From the NCBI GenBank assembly GCA_029582165.1, contig CM055877.1:42107249-42171248 (forward strand): 64,000 nt of DNA, read 5' to 3'. Source of the stretch: Portulaca oleracea (lineage: Eukaryota > Streptophyta > Magnoliopsida > Caryophyllales > Portulacaceae). Position numbers and translations under genes: made by a program. The notes below the pieces were generated by a model. It saw nothing but the letters and a program-made list of their open reading frames with translations, searched no databases and had not been told where the DNA came from. Positions 10,341-21,900 of the stretch are shown here, piece after piece (positions within the stretch are counted from its first letter, which is position 1; every line of letters starts with the position of its first letter).

Positions 10341-13300
10341 CTTGAAACCCTCTAGGCAAGTTAGGCAAAAGGAGAGATTGAGACTCACGACTAAGGACAT
10401 ACTTCCATCAGTGCAATATAAGAAGCTATGTCTCCTTCCATTTCATGGTCTTCGTACATCATATCGTCAATCCACATCAAACTAGGGGCTTACAAATCTC
10501 CATTATGCCCTCCAAATCAGGACAATGTCATCCAGAGTCTACATTAAACTTGGGTCTTACAAACCCCTAACATGTCCTCCCATGGCAGGACAACGTTGTC
10601 AAGGTTCTACGCCAAACCGGGGCCTTGTCGTACATAGATTTGCAAGCAATCGAGGTCATCTACGCGAGCATCCAAGAAGCACATCCTTCAGGTCTAGCAC
10701 CTCCGTCGTTATTCCTTGTCCCCTAGACCGAAATGTTCCTCTTCTTGAATTTTCCTGAAATTCCCCACAATTGGCCTTGATCCTTAGGAAGTCACTGTTT
10801 TAGGAAGTCATTATCCGAAAAAAAAGAGTCATTGTCTTAGGAGTTCATTATTCTAGAAAACATTGTCTTAGGAAAACATTTCCTTAGAAAGTCACTGTCT
10901 AAATAAAGAGTCGGGGAGTTACCTGTATATAGAGTTGCATGTATAGGAGCATAAAACATCATGTGTGTCCCGCGTCTAAGCGTAATAGATTTCCATTACA
11001 TCTATGAGTCGTGTCAAAGTCACATTGAGTCAGTCTCTCCTGCATGTATAATTGCATGTTTAGAATCATAAAGCGCCATGTGTGTGTCGTGTCTAAGCAT
11101 AATAGATTTGCATTGCATCCATTAGTTGTGTCAGGGTCATATTTAAGTTTATCATGCATAGAGTCAGTGAGTCATGCATAAGGTCCATAAGTCATGCATA
11201 AATGCATAATTGCATGAATATTTGTGTCAAAAAAATAATAATGCATTGTTTGTGTATGAGTCTAGTACACTAGTTGTATGCATACCAGCATTTGCTGAAA
11301 AATGAAAAAAGAAGAGAAGCAAAGAAGTGTCTCACCGTTCCTCTAGAAGGCAACACTAAGGGCTGGAAACCCATAGGTCATCTCATTCAGGAAGGGTTTT
11401 CAATCAGTAAGAGCAAGATTAGAGCAACCTCTAATCCAACTCTAGCAGGTCAAGTCAACATCCAATCAAGTCACAAATCGACTATCTGACACGTAGAGTA
11501 GAATCATTTCCGCTAGACATGAATGGCACATGTCCGACACGAAGGACGGAATCTTCGTCAAATGACTGATACGGATCGGCGACCGGGCGAAATTCAAAGA
11601 ATCCTTTCCCCAACAAGATTTTAAGGGCAACATATATGCGCTTAAAGCAAATTTTAAAGTATCATTTACTTTAAAATTCAACTTAAAGTGCTAAAACAAG
11701 CAGTAGCATGCAAGTCGCCTCAACAACAACATGCTATTAAAAATAAGCTTGTCGAAGAAATAAAGCATACCAAGGTGCAAGAACGAAGGACGACGCATGC
11801 TCATCTTGTCGGAAAACCAATTGTACCGGCATGAATTCCCTTGTGGGATGTTCCCTCTATATCGTCTTCCTGGACGGCTGGCAGAGAAGCACGTATGCAT
11901 GAATTCATCTATTTGCGATGAAAATGAAAATATTCAAAAGACCTTCAAGAGAGAGGGAAGAAGGAGAAGCATTAAAGAATGTCATAACTAGAAGCTCCAA
12001 TTTATGATCACAAGAGTTCGATTCGCACAGCCATATGTCATGCCCTCATTTGCCTAGGCTCAAGTCTGATGGACCATGGGGTCATCTACAATAGTTGTAA
12101 CTAGATTTGTCTCTTGCATGGCCTGCAAAAGCTGGAGTGAATGCAAAGATTCCTCTCTTCTCTCTAGTGTCCGGTCGGCCTAGGGAAAGAAGGAGCCTTT
12201 GTCTTTTCTCCATGCTTATTGCCAAGGGCCCGAGTGAATGCAAGGATTTCTCTCTTTTCTGTAGCGTCAGGCTGGCCTAGGGTAAGAAGGAGCCTTTGTC
12301 TTTTCTCCATGCTTGTTTCCAAAAGCTCAAGCTTGTACATTTTCAAAGAGGAGCACGGTTAAGTGTTCCCAATAAGGAGGGGCGGTCTTCCCAAGAATGG
12401 AGCATCAAGTCCCCAAATAAGAGCATCTTCCCAATGATCATGTTGCCATAATCAGAGGAAAATAGGAGCCATCGACATCACGTTCGGTGAAGTCTCCAAG
12501 CATTGAATTGCCACTGGAAATCAAAATTTCAGAGCCGCCGGCGGAACTCGGCGTAGTCTCAGCAATAAGAGTAATTGACATCGGGTTTAATGGAATTTCA
12601 GGAATAAGAGCCTTCGGCATCGCGTCCAGTGAAGTCTTATCGGCATAAAAAAAATTCCTTCATCGTCAAAAAGACCAAAACAAAGGTCCCAATCGGCGTA
12701 AGTCCCTAACATTAGAGCTATCGACATCATGATCGGTGAAGTCTCTCGACATTGAGTTGCCAACATTATCATCATCATCGGCTTCCAGCCTCGCATCTGG
12801 TTAGTCTCGGCATCTGACCTCGCGTCCACTTTGTCACCGCTATCATCATCATCATCACCCAGGGCCATCGGTAGAGTTTCGATGCAGTCCCAATCCTGAT
12901 CCACCGGCATCACGCCTGGTGAAGTCTCAATCTCCAAGCCATCGGCATCGCGCCTGATGAAGTTTCGACCCCCAGGGCCATCGGCAGCGATTGGTGAAGT
13001 CCTTCGACATTCAATGTGCCAACAATCAACAACACCGACACCGGGAAGACTGGAATCGACACCACGAAAGAGTGGAAATGACATTGGGAAAGACTAGAAA
13101 ATCAACATCAAACTCCAAGAGCCATCGGCATCGCGCCCGATGAAGTCTCCCAAACAAGTAAGGCCTCATTCTCACATGAGAACACCTATCGACGCAAGTT
13201 TGCCAACTGCGACACAAGACCAACTTCCAAGTGTTAGCTCCCGAGATCACTTCCAACCTTAAAGTAGGGATGCCTTCAGCACCCGAGATCACTTCGATTA

Positions 13301-13495
13301 GGACGTCATCCAACACTCGAGATCAACCCCGATAGAGGCGCATGTTGCCCACAACTGCGATGTAGGACTCAGCTTCGAAGCATCACCCTAGGCTTTGCAT
13401 TCCAAAGCCATATCTACAGGCTTTGCACTCCAAAGTCGTATCCCGACCGGTGTCCATTATTCTATTTTGATTTTCTAACTATCTCGGACTTAATC
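10341..13495 (+). other. OGR1 3' noncoding segment with short duplications
   Basis: There is no gene. A 97-bp direct duplication lies at 12135-12328 (GAGTGAATGCAA ... TTTTCTCCATGCTT). From 12470 to 13320 there are diverged repeats around CCATCGGCATCGCGCC and GGTGAAGTCTC. Near 13035-13100 there are two to three copies of the unit GACACCGGGAAGACTGGAAT, which is expanded to about 20 copies in OGR2. Confidence 0.6.
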
Positions 13496-13510
13496 AAAGT
13501 GGGGGCTCTC
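13496..13510 (+). other. OGR1 polypurine tract
   Basis: AAAGTGGGGGCTCTC lies immediately before the TGTAGACAC start of the 3' LTR. OGR2 has the near-identical AAAGTGCGGGCTCTC in front of its 3' LTR on the minus strand. Confidence 0.8.
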
Positions 13511-13832
13511 TGTAGACACTGGGATTTGGTACATAAAGATATAGCATATCTATATGAAATGAAGCGAAAATAAAGAAGAAGAAGCCAGTCGATTAGTTGA
13601 TTCAGACACCGGATTTTAGCATAGTTTTTTATACACTTTTCATGTAATTTTGTATTGTTTATTTTTTTTTATGTATTTTAGTTAGAAAATTAGGAAATAA
13701 GGAAAATAAGGGAAGCCTAAGCCGGAAGACTTGATCGCATGCATTCTACATGCACAAGTTTACATGAGGAATTGCATGCACAACTTTTACGTAATTTAAA
13801 TAATAAAACCAGTCATGCATGCCATGCATGAG
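13511..13832 (+). repeat. OGR1 3' LTR, first part (interrupted by CRMa)
   Basis: The sequence matches 2279-2602 of the 5' LTR. It is cut at ...CATGCATGAG by CRMa; ATGAG (13828-13832) is repeated at 20056-20060, and the LTR resumes at 20061. Confidence 0.85.
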
Positions 13833-15152
13833 TGTTGGAGACCATCCAGCAAGTCCAACAGCAGATCAAGCATCACCAACAAATTCAGACCAGGAGTATG
13901 GAGATGACTCAACAACAGCATCAGCACGAGCACCTTCCACATCATCTTCATCACCCAGGGAGCCTACACCAACACCCTCAGCAGCAAGCCTTGTTGAACC
14001 AAACTCAACAGCTGTTGGAGCAATTCCAACAGAAACAGCAGGCTTCCATCTTCAGCAACAGATCAAGGACACTTCAGCAGCCACCAGCCCACCAACATCA
14101 TCCATCCAGGGTTGCTATGCCTTAGTAAGGCAAGTCCTGGCCAACACAACCATCCATTCCACCAGCATTGGCCATTCAGATCAAATCCAGTTCCCAGCAT
14201 GCAAAACCAGTCCAAGCAGGCATCTTTCTCAATTCTGTATCTTTGGATTGAGTGAGATTCAGCCATGGGTCCCTAGGAGATTTTTTTTCTTTGACATGCA
14301 ATTTTTAAGTTTCAAGCAAGTTCTAGCATGTTCAAGCAAAGAAGCCATAAGTTACAAGCACCAGAACAAGCAACCCTGCAAGGTTGTTTGTTATCAGTTT
14401 TTCCAGAACCTCAGTTCTGAGGCTAAGTTATTTTGTTCAGCTACAATGAGGGTTACTCAAGTCTTTCCATGCCTTCCTTAAGCTATTAATATTACATCTA
14501 GTTTAAGAAAGGCCCTCCCAGCTAGGAAAAGCTCTGATTAGTCAAAATAGCCACCCTTTGGGGTTTTGGTCTAATCAAAAGCCAGCTTTTTTTCCTTTTA
14601 TTTTCAAATGTATCAAGATTGTATTAGCTAAAATAGGATGTAATGTAATGTATTTGTTTTAATTCAGTAGCTAGATTAGAAGGGAGATTAGCAGGGTACT
14701 TTAATTAAGTGCATCTAATCAAAATGTTTTAGGATTAGCTATATATAGGGTTGTATTCAGCAACTTGCAAACCAATCGGTGATATTTTCAATAGCATTCT
14801 GAGTGCCTTAGTTGAATCTCTCGTTTGTGAGTATCAACAAACTCTCATTTGGGTTTAATCTACTTTAGTATCCAGGAGTTGGCAACCATGGTGGTGTGTG
14901 TAGAGCTTACCTGCTTCAGTGGTGGTGTGCCTGTATCTGCTGAGGTAGCTAAGTCCTAGCCCTTGTGTTTATTCTATGGTGTGCTTGTATCAGAGTGAAT
15001 ACAAGTCTATCCTTTTAATTCCTTGTTGGGTTGTCATCTATTCCAGCTAATTGCATTCAATTAGCTGTGTTTGAAGTCATCATAAGTGTGTGTGTTTATG
15101 TGTGGTGTATTGTAAGTTCAATACTCTGATCTCTGTGAGCTTGCATACATCA
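13833..15152 (+). repeat. CRMa 5' LTR
   Basis: It is 1320 bp with TG...CA ends. A TATA-like TATATATAGG lies at 14740-14749. The first 500 bp read as an open frame whose segment near 14090-14140 matches the LTR-encoded tail of CRMb (see findings). Confidence 0.85.
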
Positions 15153-15155
15153 TCT

Positions 15156-15168
15156 TGATATCGGAGCA
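15156..15168 (+). other. CRMa primer-binding site (tRNA-iMet type)
   Basis: TGATATCGGAGCA differs at two positions from TGGTATCAGAGCA, the complement of the 3' end of initiator tRNA-Met. The intact form is in CRMb at 31164-31175. Confidence 0.75.
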
Positions 15169-15209
15169 TAATGTTCTATCTTGGAGTGTGTTGTTTGTAA
15201 TCCTTTGAA

Positions 15210-16994
15210 ATGGCCGGAACTAGTAGAACACCTCAAGAAGTCTTAGATCAAACCTTGAAAAAGAAGGAAGAAATGGAGCAAAAAATGAAATTCTTGAGTG
15301 AGAAACTACGGTATTATTTGAGATTGTACAGGAATGAGCTTAATAGAGAGATTGATTAACATATGGAGGAAGGAGAAGGTGAAAATCTTTTTAGTAGGAC
15401 AGGAAGAGGAGGTCGAGGTCCTAGGCCTACACATAGAAGGAGGAGATATGTTAGGAGATGACCTAGGATCAATGAACCTGAGGAACAGAGTGAGAGTGAA
15501 TAGGAGGAAAGGAGGGAAGACAGGAGGATAGAAAAGCTAGATTTCAAGATTGATATACCTGAGTATGCAAGGGATCTAGATCCTGATGTTTTCTTAGATT
15601 GGTTACAGACTGTAGAGATAGTTTTTGACTTGAAAGAAGTTTCAGAAGAAAATAAGGTGAAGTTAATAACCTTAAAGTTGAAAAAGTGTGCTTCTACTTG
15701 GTGGACTAATCTGCAGAGAAGGAGATTGGAGATTGGAGAAGATAGGGTGAGCACTTGGATTGATATGAGGCAGAAGTTGAAAGAAAAATTCCTTCCAGAC
15801 AACTATATGAAGGAAAACTACTTAAAGCTACAACATTTGGTGCAGGGAAGCAAATCTGTGGAGGAATATACCAAAGAGTTTAAGCACCTGCTTTGGAAGT
15901 GTAATATGCAGGAGAATGAGGTGCAAACTTATGTTAGGTCCCTTGCATGTTTGAATGACAGTATCAAGCATGTTGTTGTGTTGCAAGTCTATGATTCACT
16001 GGATGAGCTAAGCTCTTTGGCTCACAAAGTGGAACAGCAGAAGAAGGCTAGAGTGAAAGAGTACAGCAGCAGATACCCAGCCAAGCCCTATACCTCAACC
16101 AAGCCCAATCCCTACGGCAATCCTTACAATCCCCCACAAAGAACCTATCAACCCCCACCCCCACCTCAAGCCAGATATCCAGCCCTAAGACCACCTCAAA
16201 ATCAGCCCCAAAATGTCCCACAAAGAACCCCGGTCCCTACTAGCAAAGCCTTCCCAGAAAGAAGATGCTTCAGGTGTCAAGGTCTTGGACACATAGCATC
16301 TGAATGTCCAAATAGAAGAGCAGTCACCTTGGCTGAGTTTCAAGCAGCCCTTTTGTTTAATCCTGAGCCCTATGAGGAAGAAGACCAGTATAATGAGCCC
16401 CATGGAGACCTTGTGCATGATGGTGAGGAGGTTGAAGCAGGCCCTGATGAGGGAGAAATGCTTGTGATCAGGAGGATCTTGAGTAGTGCAGCAGTCGATG
16501 AAGCAGCAGAACAAAGAGAGAACATTTTCCACACCAGATGCACAGTTGGTGGGAAAATATGTTCTTTGATTATTGATGGAGGCAACTGCACCAATGCAGC
16601 CTCTGAAACCATGGTGAAGGAGCTCAATTTGGCTACCAGCACCCATCCAGTACCCTATACCATACAATGGTTGAACCAGAGTAAAGGTATCAAAATCTCT
16701 TCTAGATGCCTTGTCAATTTCTCAATTGGTTCAGCTTACAGAGATGAAGTTTGGTGTGATGTGATTCCTATGGATGCATGTCACCTGTTATTAGGGAGAC
16801 CTTGGATGTATTACAGGTCTGTTAGCCATAATGGAAGGGCAAACACATATTCTCTTTGCCTAAACAACAAGAAAATCACCCTTACCCCTCTTAGACCATC
16901 CCAACTCATACAAAGACCCAAAAACCTTATTGTTGAGCCCACTCTTGATGTCTTTTTGCCAGCTGACCAACATGATTTTAGTGAGCAAAGTTGA
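15210..16994 (+). pseudogene. CRMa gag and protease, broken frame
   Basis: The frame starts at ATG 15210 and has premature stops at 15357, 15459 and 15501. It is then open to a TGA at 16992-16994, where CRMb has sense codons. Gag capsid features include STWWTNL near 15693 and the FLPDNY...SVEEYTKEF motif near 15787-15880. A CCHC zinc knuckle (CFRCQGLGHIASEC) lies at 16266-16307. The protease active site reads LIIDGGNCTN, with the catalytic Asp at 16575-16577; DGG in place of DSG is frequent in plant chromoviruses. Gag packages the RNA and the protease cuts the polyprotein in the virus-like particle. Gag, protease and pol share one frame. Confidence 0.85.
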
Positions 16995-17783
16995 ATCATC
17001 TTGCTTGACATTGAGGAAGACCTACCCCCACAAAATGACAACCCCCTATTTCTGCCTATCCTAAACCAATACCTACATGTCTTTCCTGAAGAAATACCCC
17101 CAAGCCTACCCCCTAAGAGAGACATACAGCACAAGATAGATCTTGTCCCAGAATCTGTCTTGCCACATAAACCTGCCCACAGAATGACCCCAGCTGAGAC
17201 AAATGAGATCCAGAGACACGTTGATGAGCTACTGGAAAAGGGTATGATAAGGGGGAGTTTGAGCTCCTTTGCAGTACCAGTCTTATTGGTGCCTAAAAAG
17301 GATGGCAGTCAAAGAATGTGCATTGATTGTAGAGCTATTAACAAGATTACTGTTAAGTACAGGTACCCCATTCCAAGGCTTGAACATATGCTAGATGAAT
17401 TGCATGGTTCAATGGTGTTTTCCAAAATAGATCTGAGGAGTGGCTATTACCATATCAGGATATGTGAAGGGGATGAGTGGAAGACTGCCTTCAAGACAAA
17501 AGGAGGGTTATGTGAGTGGTTAACCATGTCTTTTGGCTTGACAAACGCACCATCCACATTCATGAGGCTAATGAACCAGGTTCTAAAGCCATTGATTGGT
17601 AAGTGTGTTGACCACCTAAAGAGTGTGATGGAGATATTGAGCAGGGAGCAGTTGTATGGGAATCTAAAGAAGTGCCAATTCTTTGCCAGCCAAGTCTCTT
17701 TTCTTGGCTACATTGTGACAGCAGCAGGGATTCAGGTGGATGAGGAAAAGGGTCAAGGCAATCAGGGAGTGGCCTATTCCTAG
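16995..17783 (+). pseudogene. CRMa reverse transcriptase with YFDD box deleted
   Basis: The frame continues gag-protease. Recognisable RT blocks include [19 protein letters not shown] near 17290-17346, [25 protein letters not shown] and [11 protein letters not shown]. After PLIGK (about 17600) the frame jumps to HLKSVMEIL, whereas CRMb has the YFDDILVYN block between them. About 18 codons are missing in frame, including both catalytic Asp of YFDD. A one-base insertion near 17748-17752 then shifts the frame, and the old frame stops at 17781-17783. This RT cannot be active. Confidence 0.88.
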
Positions 17784-18387
17784 TTCAATTCAGCAAATTA
17801 GAAGTTTTCATGGTTTAGCTTCATTTTACAGGAGATTTGTGAGAAATTTTAGCACCATCCTAGCACCTTTGACAGAGCTAGTGAAGGGCAAAAGTTTCTC
17901 TTGAACACCAGCAGCACAAAGAGCATTTGAAGAGGTCAAGAGACAGCTTACATCAGCCCCAGTCCTGGCTTTTCCAAGTTTCTCTAAAGTTTTTGAAGTG
18001 GAGTGTGATGCTTCAGGTGTTGGCATAGGAGCTGTTCTGACCCAAGAAGGTAAAACTGTTGTCTATTTCAGTGAAAAATTGAATGATGCCAAGAGGAGAT
18101 ACCACACCTACGATAAAGAGTTCTATGCCATCATTAGAGCTCTTCAACACTGGAGACACTACTTAATTGGAGCAGAGTTCATATTGCATAGTGATCATGA
18201 AGCCTTGAAGTTCATTCAAGGGCAACACAAACCTAACACCAGGCATGTTGCTTGGGTAGAGTTCATGCAGCAGTTCCATTTCATGATCCACCACAAATCA
18301 GGGAAGCTGAACAAGGGAGTTGATGCTTTATCAAGGAGATATTTGTTGTTGCAGGTCTTAGATGCAAGGGTACTTGGCTTTGAATAG
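17752..18387 (+). pseudogene. CRMa RT thumb/connection and RNase H, with stop
   Basis: After the frameshift, the [17 protein letters not shown] segment (17800-17850) continues RT. TGA 17902-17904 then interrupts. RNase H follows: ECDASGVGIGAVL near 18000 (first catalytic Asp), [21 protein letters not shown] with the Glu, and [10 protein letters not shown] with the Asp near 18190. A TAG at 18385-18387 ends it at a place where CRMb has His. RNase H removes the RNA template strand during reverse transcription. Confidence 0.82.
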
Positions 18388-19611
18388 TTGAAAGCCTTGT
18401 ACAAGGTAGATGAGGATTTTGGTGAGATTTTCCAGAAGTCCAAGGGTTCCTTTTCAAAGGAGCAAGATTGTGTATACCTAAGAGTAGTTTCAGGGAGCTA
18501 CTGCTTTAAGAAATCCATGGAGGATGCTTAGCAGGCCACTTTGGCATTGAGAAAACTCTTCTCATGCTGAAAGAGCATTATTGTTGGCCTAGAATGAGAA
18601 AAGATGTTGAACATTGGGTGAAAAGGTGTGCAATCTATCAAGTAGCAGAGAGTCACAGCCTACCTCAAGGGTTCTATACACCATTGCCAGTCCCTACAAG
18701 CCCATGGGAGGATGTGAGTTTGGATTTCATTGTTGGTTTGCCCAGATCACAGAAGGGAAAAGACAGTGATGGTGGTGGTAGATCGATTCAGCAAGATGGC
18801 CCATTTTATTCCATGCTACACCACAAATGATGCAGTAAAAGTGGCAGAGCTATACTTTCTGGAAGTAGTGAGGCTTCATGGAGTCCCTAAGAGCATGGTG
18901 TCTCATAGGGATGCCAAATTTTTGAGTCATTTCTGGGTGACTCTATGGAAGAAGCTGGGCACAAGGCTCAAATACAGCACAGCATGCCATCCACAGACTA
19001 ATGGGAAAACAGAGGTGACCAACAGGACACTTGGAACTCTATTGAGATCACTGATAAACACAAACAAAACAGGATGGGACACTCTTTTGCCCCATGCTGA
19101 ATTTGCTTTCAATAGAGCCCCTTCAAAGGCAACTGGCCTTTCCCCATTTCAGGTGGTATATGGGAGAAATCCTATCACTCCTTTGGATTTATCTCCATTA
19201 ACCAATTCTTTGAAGTTCAGTTATGAAGCAGGTACACATGCAGAGAAGATCAGGAAGCTTAATCAGCAGGTTAGAGAGAAAATCATCATGTATTCTGAGC
19301 AGTCAGCTACTTCAGCCAACAAGCACAACAGAAAAATGGTTTTCCAGCCAGGAGATCTAGTGTGGATACACCTAAGGAAGGACAGGTTCCCAGCCAAGAG
19401 GAGAGGCAAGCTAGTTCCAGGAGCAGATGGTCCATTTGAAATCTTGGAGAAAATAGGAGACAATGCCTACAAGTTGGATCTTTCAGAGGACTATGCAGGG
19501 AGTGCCACATTCAACGTTGCAGATTTAAGGCCCTATTTTCCAGAGCATGAAGACCTTCCAAGTTTGAGGACAAACTTTCCTCAACCTGGAGTAGCAGGGT
19601 ACTTTAATTAA
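18388..19611 (+). pseudogene. CRMa integrase with catalytic Asp changed to His
   Basis: The HHCC zinc domain lies near 18510-18660; the second of its Cys pair is changed to Tyr-Gln context. A one-base frameshift near 18770 separates the SLDFIVGLP motif (first catalytic Asp, about 18720) from the rest. The second catalytic site reads SHRDAKF (18901-18921) instead of SDRD, so Asp is replaced by His. The Glu in HPQTNGKTE is 35 residues further on, as in D(35)E. The C-terminal GPFEILEKIGDNAYKLDL module is at about 19431-19484 and SLRTNFPQPG at about 19560-19590. The frame then runs into the truncated LTR and stops at 19609-19611. Confidence 0.85.
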
Positions 19612-20055
19612 GTGCCTCTAATGAATTTGTTTTAGGATTAGCTATATATCGGGTTGTATTCAGCAACTTGCAAACCAATCAGTGATATTTTCAATAGCAT
19701 TCTGAGTGCCTTAGTGGAGCCTCTCGTTTGTGAGTGTCAACAAACTCTCATTTGGGTTGAATCTACTTCAGTATCCAGGAGTTGGCAACCCTGGTGGTGT
19801 GTGTAGAGCTTACCTGCTTCAGTGGTGGTGTGCCTGTATCTGCTGAGGTAGCTAAGTCCTAGCCCTTGTGTTTATTCTATGGTGTGCCTGTATCAGAGTG
19901 AATACAAGTCTATCCTTTTAATTCCTTGTTGGGTTGTCATCTATTCCAGCTAATTGCATTCAATTAGCTTTGTTTGAAGTCATCAACAGTGTGTGTGTTT
20001 CTGTGTGGTGTATTGTAAGTTCAATACTCTAATCTCTGTGAGCTTGCATACATCA
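19593..20055 (+). repeat. CRMa 3' LTR, 5'-truncated
   Basis: Only the last 463 bp are present, matching 14690-15152. The PPT and about 857 bp of U3 are missing. The joint falls at GTAGCAGGGTACT, which resembles TTAGCAGGGTACT in the 5' LTR. Confidence 0.85.
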
Positions 20056-20060
20056 ATGAG

Positions 20061-21900
20061 CTACGTAAAGGTGACATGCAAAGAAGCTCCAAGAGGTCTC
20101 AAGTTCAAATCCTAACAAAAGCATCCAAAATCAGCTCTTATGCATCAAATAAGCCTCCACCGTCCAAGTGTGAACAACCCATTTTCTATGCAAACCCATT
20201 CACATTTCCACCGTGCAAAGATGCATGGATACAAGCAAATACATCTCCCTCTTTGCTGGTGGCCGGTCGGCCTTGAAGGCGTCCACATATGGTTCATTCA
20301 CCACGAGCCACCGTCCATCCTCGTACACTCCCCCTTCTGCATGGTGTTCTGTGCTGTTGACCAAGGGTTATGTGAAGGGGATGAATGTGATTGTATATGC
20401 ATGCACTCTCTACTACCTCTTCCTCCTATAAATACCACCCTCCTCTCAAAGCTAAACTCACTCAATCATTCAGTCATTCTTCCCCCTACACTCTCATTCA
20501 TCCATTCTCTCATTTATCTCATCACTCCCTACTAATCTCTATTCTAATATCATCATTCTATCATCTTTCCACCCTTCCCTTACCATCCTAAACTCCATAT
20601 ATCCATCCTCCTAAACCTCTAATCCATACTCTCCAACTATCCCCTACCATCCTCACATAAATCTCCCATAAAGCCTCTCAAGAACATCACAAAACTATCC
20701 TAGAAACCCACAAAAAGAGCTTCTTTTCCCTACCCTTCTCCTATCCTTTTTCCATCGCTTCTCCTACCATTATCATCTCCATTACTCCACCTTCTTAAAC
20801 CTCTAAATATTCATCTTCACATTATTCCTCTTATCCCTACATAAACACTACAAAAAATCCCACAAAAGAGCCTTTATTCTTATCCTTATTTCCTACCCTC
20901 TTTCCTATCATCTCCATCTCTAATATCTACCATATTCTTACCATGATAATCTTAATCTCTCTACTCTTATCTTCATTCTTATTCTATCTTCCATAGAATC
21001 CCTAAAAGTCCGACCAAAAGCTAACATTTCTAATAACCAAAACACCACAAAAAGAGCCTTTTTCTCACCCCTTTTCATACTCTTTTCCATCCACCTTTGG
21101 CACTATTTTGGCATCTTCAAGGGGGTGATTCAAGGCATTCAAAGAGGCTTCTACAAAGGCTAGGCAAGCCTGCCCTAAAGAAAGGTCATAATGTAAGCTT
21201 TTAATTGTTTCTTATTAATGTAAATAAAGTGTACATGTTGTACTTTCTTTCATTCTTATTTGTTGCATGTTCTTATGAGATAATTCTATAAGGTTCCTAT
21301 TTATATGTTTTCCAAACTTTATAAAAGCACACTTAAAACTTTTAGTAGAGTCTTTCCTTTTGTGAGAGGCGAACTCCTAAAGTTCCTACTTTTCGAGTTC
21401 ATAGCCTTACCCCCGAATCCATTCTTAGGTTTCGTAGGCAGAGTCTTTCTTTCTTTTCTCTTTGGTTTGTCTTGGCTTTTCCCTTAAAAAATCGGGTGGC
21501 GACTCCCATTTCGAACTAAAAGTACATCGAGTTGCATAAACTATGGTAAAACACGGTTTTACAACGTGTCGATGCAACTTTAAGGCTTTTCTTTCTGTAT
21601 TTCTAAATAATACTTGCATAAATTACTTTCTTCCGAGCCTAACATTTTAAATGAGCAAATTGAGTTAAATTTGGAAGAGTTTGGAACAAGTGGATGTTCA
21701 CTCTTAAAGGTTTGATCTCGATGACTCATAAAATGCACAAGTAAAGGGAAAGTGATTTTACAAATATTAGTCTTGAAATGTGTAATCAAAAGTCCTTAAA
21801 GGGTCTATTTCAAAGGTTCAAACCCCAGCACAATTCACCAAATCACACCCCAATTCACGTGGACATTCGAAATCCCGAACGGCGACGAAAAATGTCCACA
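20061..21900 (+). repeat. OGR1 3' LTR, second part
   Basis: It continues 13511-13832 after CRMa and ends AATGTCCACA. It contains about 1.06 kb (20190-21250) that the 5' LTR lacks. It is pyrimidine-rich on the + strand between 20400 and 21100. Confidence 0.85.
20427..20434 (+). promoter_or_regulatory. TATA box in OGR1 3' LTR
   Basis: TATAAATA is followed by a pyrimidine-rich stretch typical of a 5' untranslated leader. This block is absent from the 5' LTR. Confidence 0.5.

Larger units (their letters stand above)
13833..20055 (+). mobile_element. CRMa: CRM-like chromovirus (Ty3/gypsy), defective, nested in OGR1 3' LTR
   Basis: The ends are TGTTGGAGACC and CATACATCA, with a perfect 5-bp target-site duplication ATGAG (13828-13832, 20056-20060). 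The order is 5' LTR 13833-15152, initiator tRNA-Met PBS, gag, protease, RT, RNase H, integrase, and a truncated 3' LTR 19593-20055. The integrase C-terminus has the GPF module and a SLRTNFPQPG tail, as in CRM or Galadriel chromoviruses. By eye the shared 461 bp of the two LTRs differ at about 19 positions. Disabling lesions are listed under the domains. Confidence 0.85.
2279..21900 (+). mobile_element. OGR1: non-autonomous Ogre/Tat-like LTR retrotransposon nested in U1
   Basis: The element has TG...CA LTRs (2279-3465; and 13511-13832 plus 20061-21900, the latter split by CRMa). It has a tRNA-Arg-type PBS at 3473-3490 and a polypurine tract at 13496-13510. The flanks CCCAC (2274-2278) and CCAAC (21901-21905) look like a 5-bp target-site duplication with one mismatch. 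Joining the flanks restores sequence seen uninterrupted in U2 (near 34350) and U3 (near 53070). Without CRMa the element is about 13.4 kb. The internal 10 kb has no pol and only a Gag zinc-knuckle relic, so it is non-autonomous. OGR2 and the fragment at 54769-56126 are relatives. Confidence 0.8.

Noticed and set aside
10122..10485. Lys-rich plus-strand and Phe-rich minus-strand ORFs
   Set aside because: They are artefacts of the polypurine tract.
12587..13316. Minus-strand ORFs of 96-165 codons in OGR1
   Set aside because: The region is made of short diverged repeats (CATCGGCATCGCGCC). The frames are not kept in OGR2 and show no domain.
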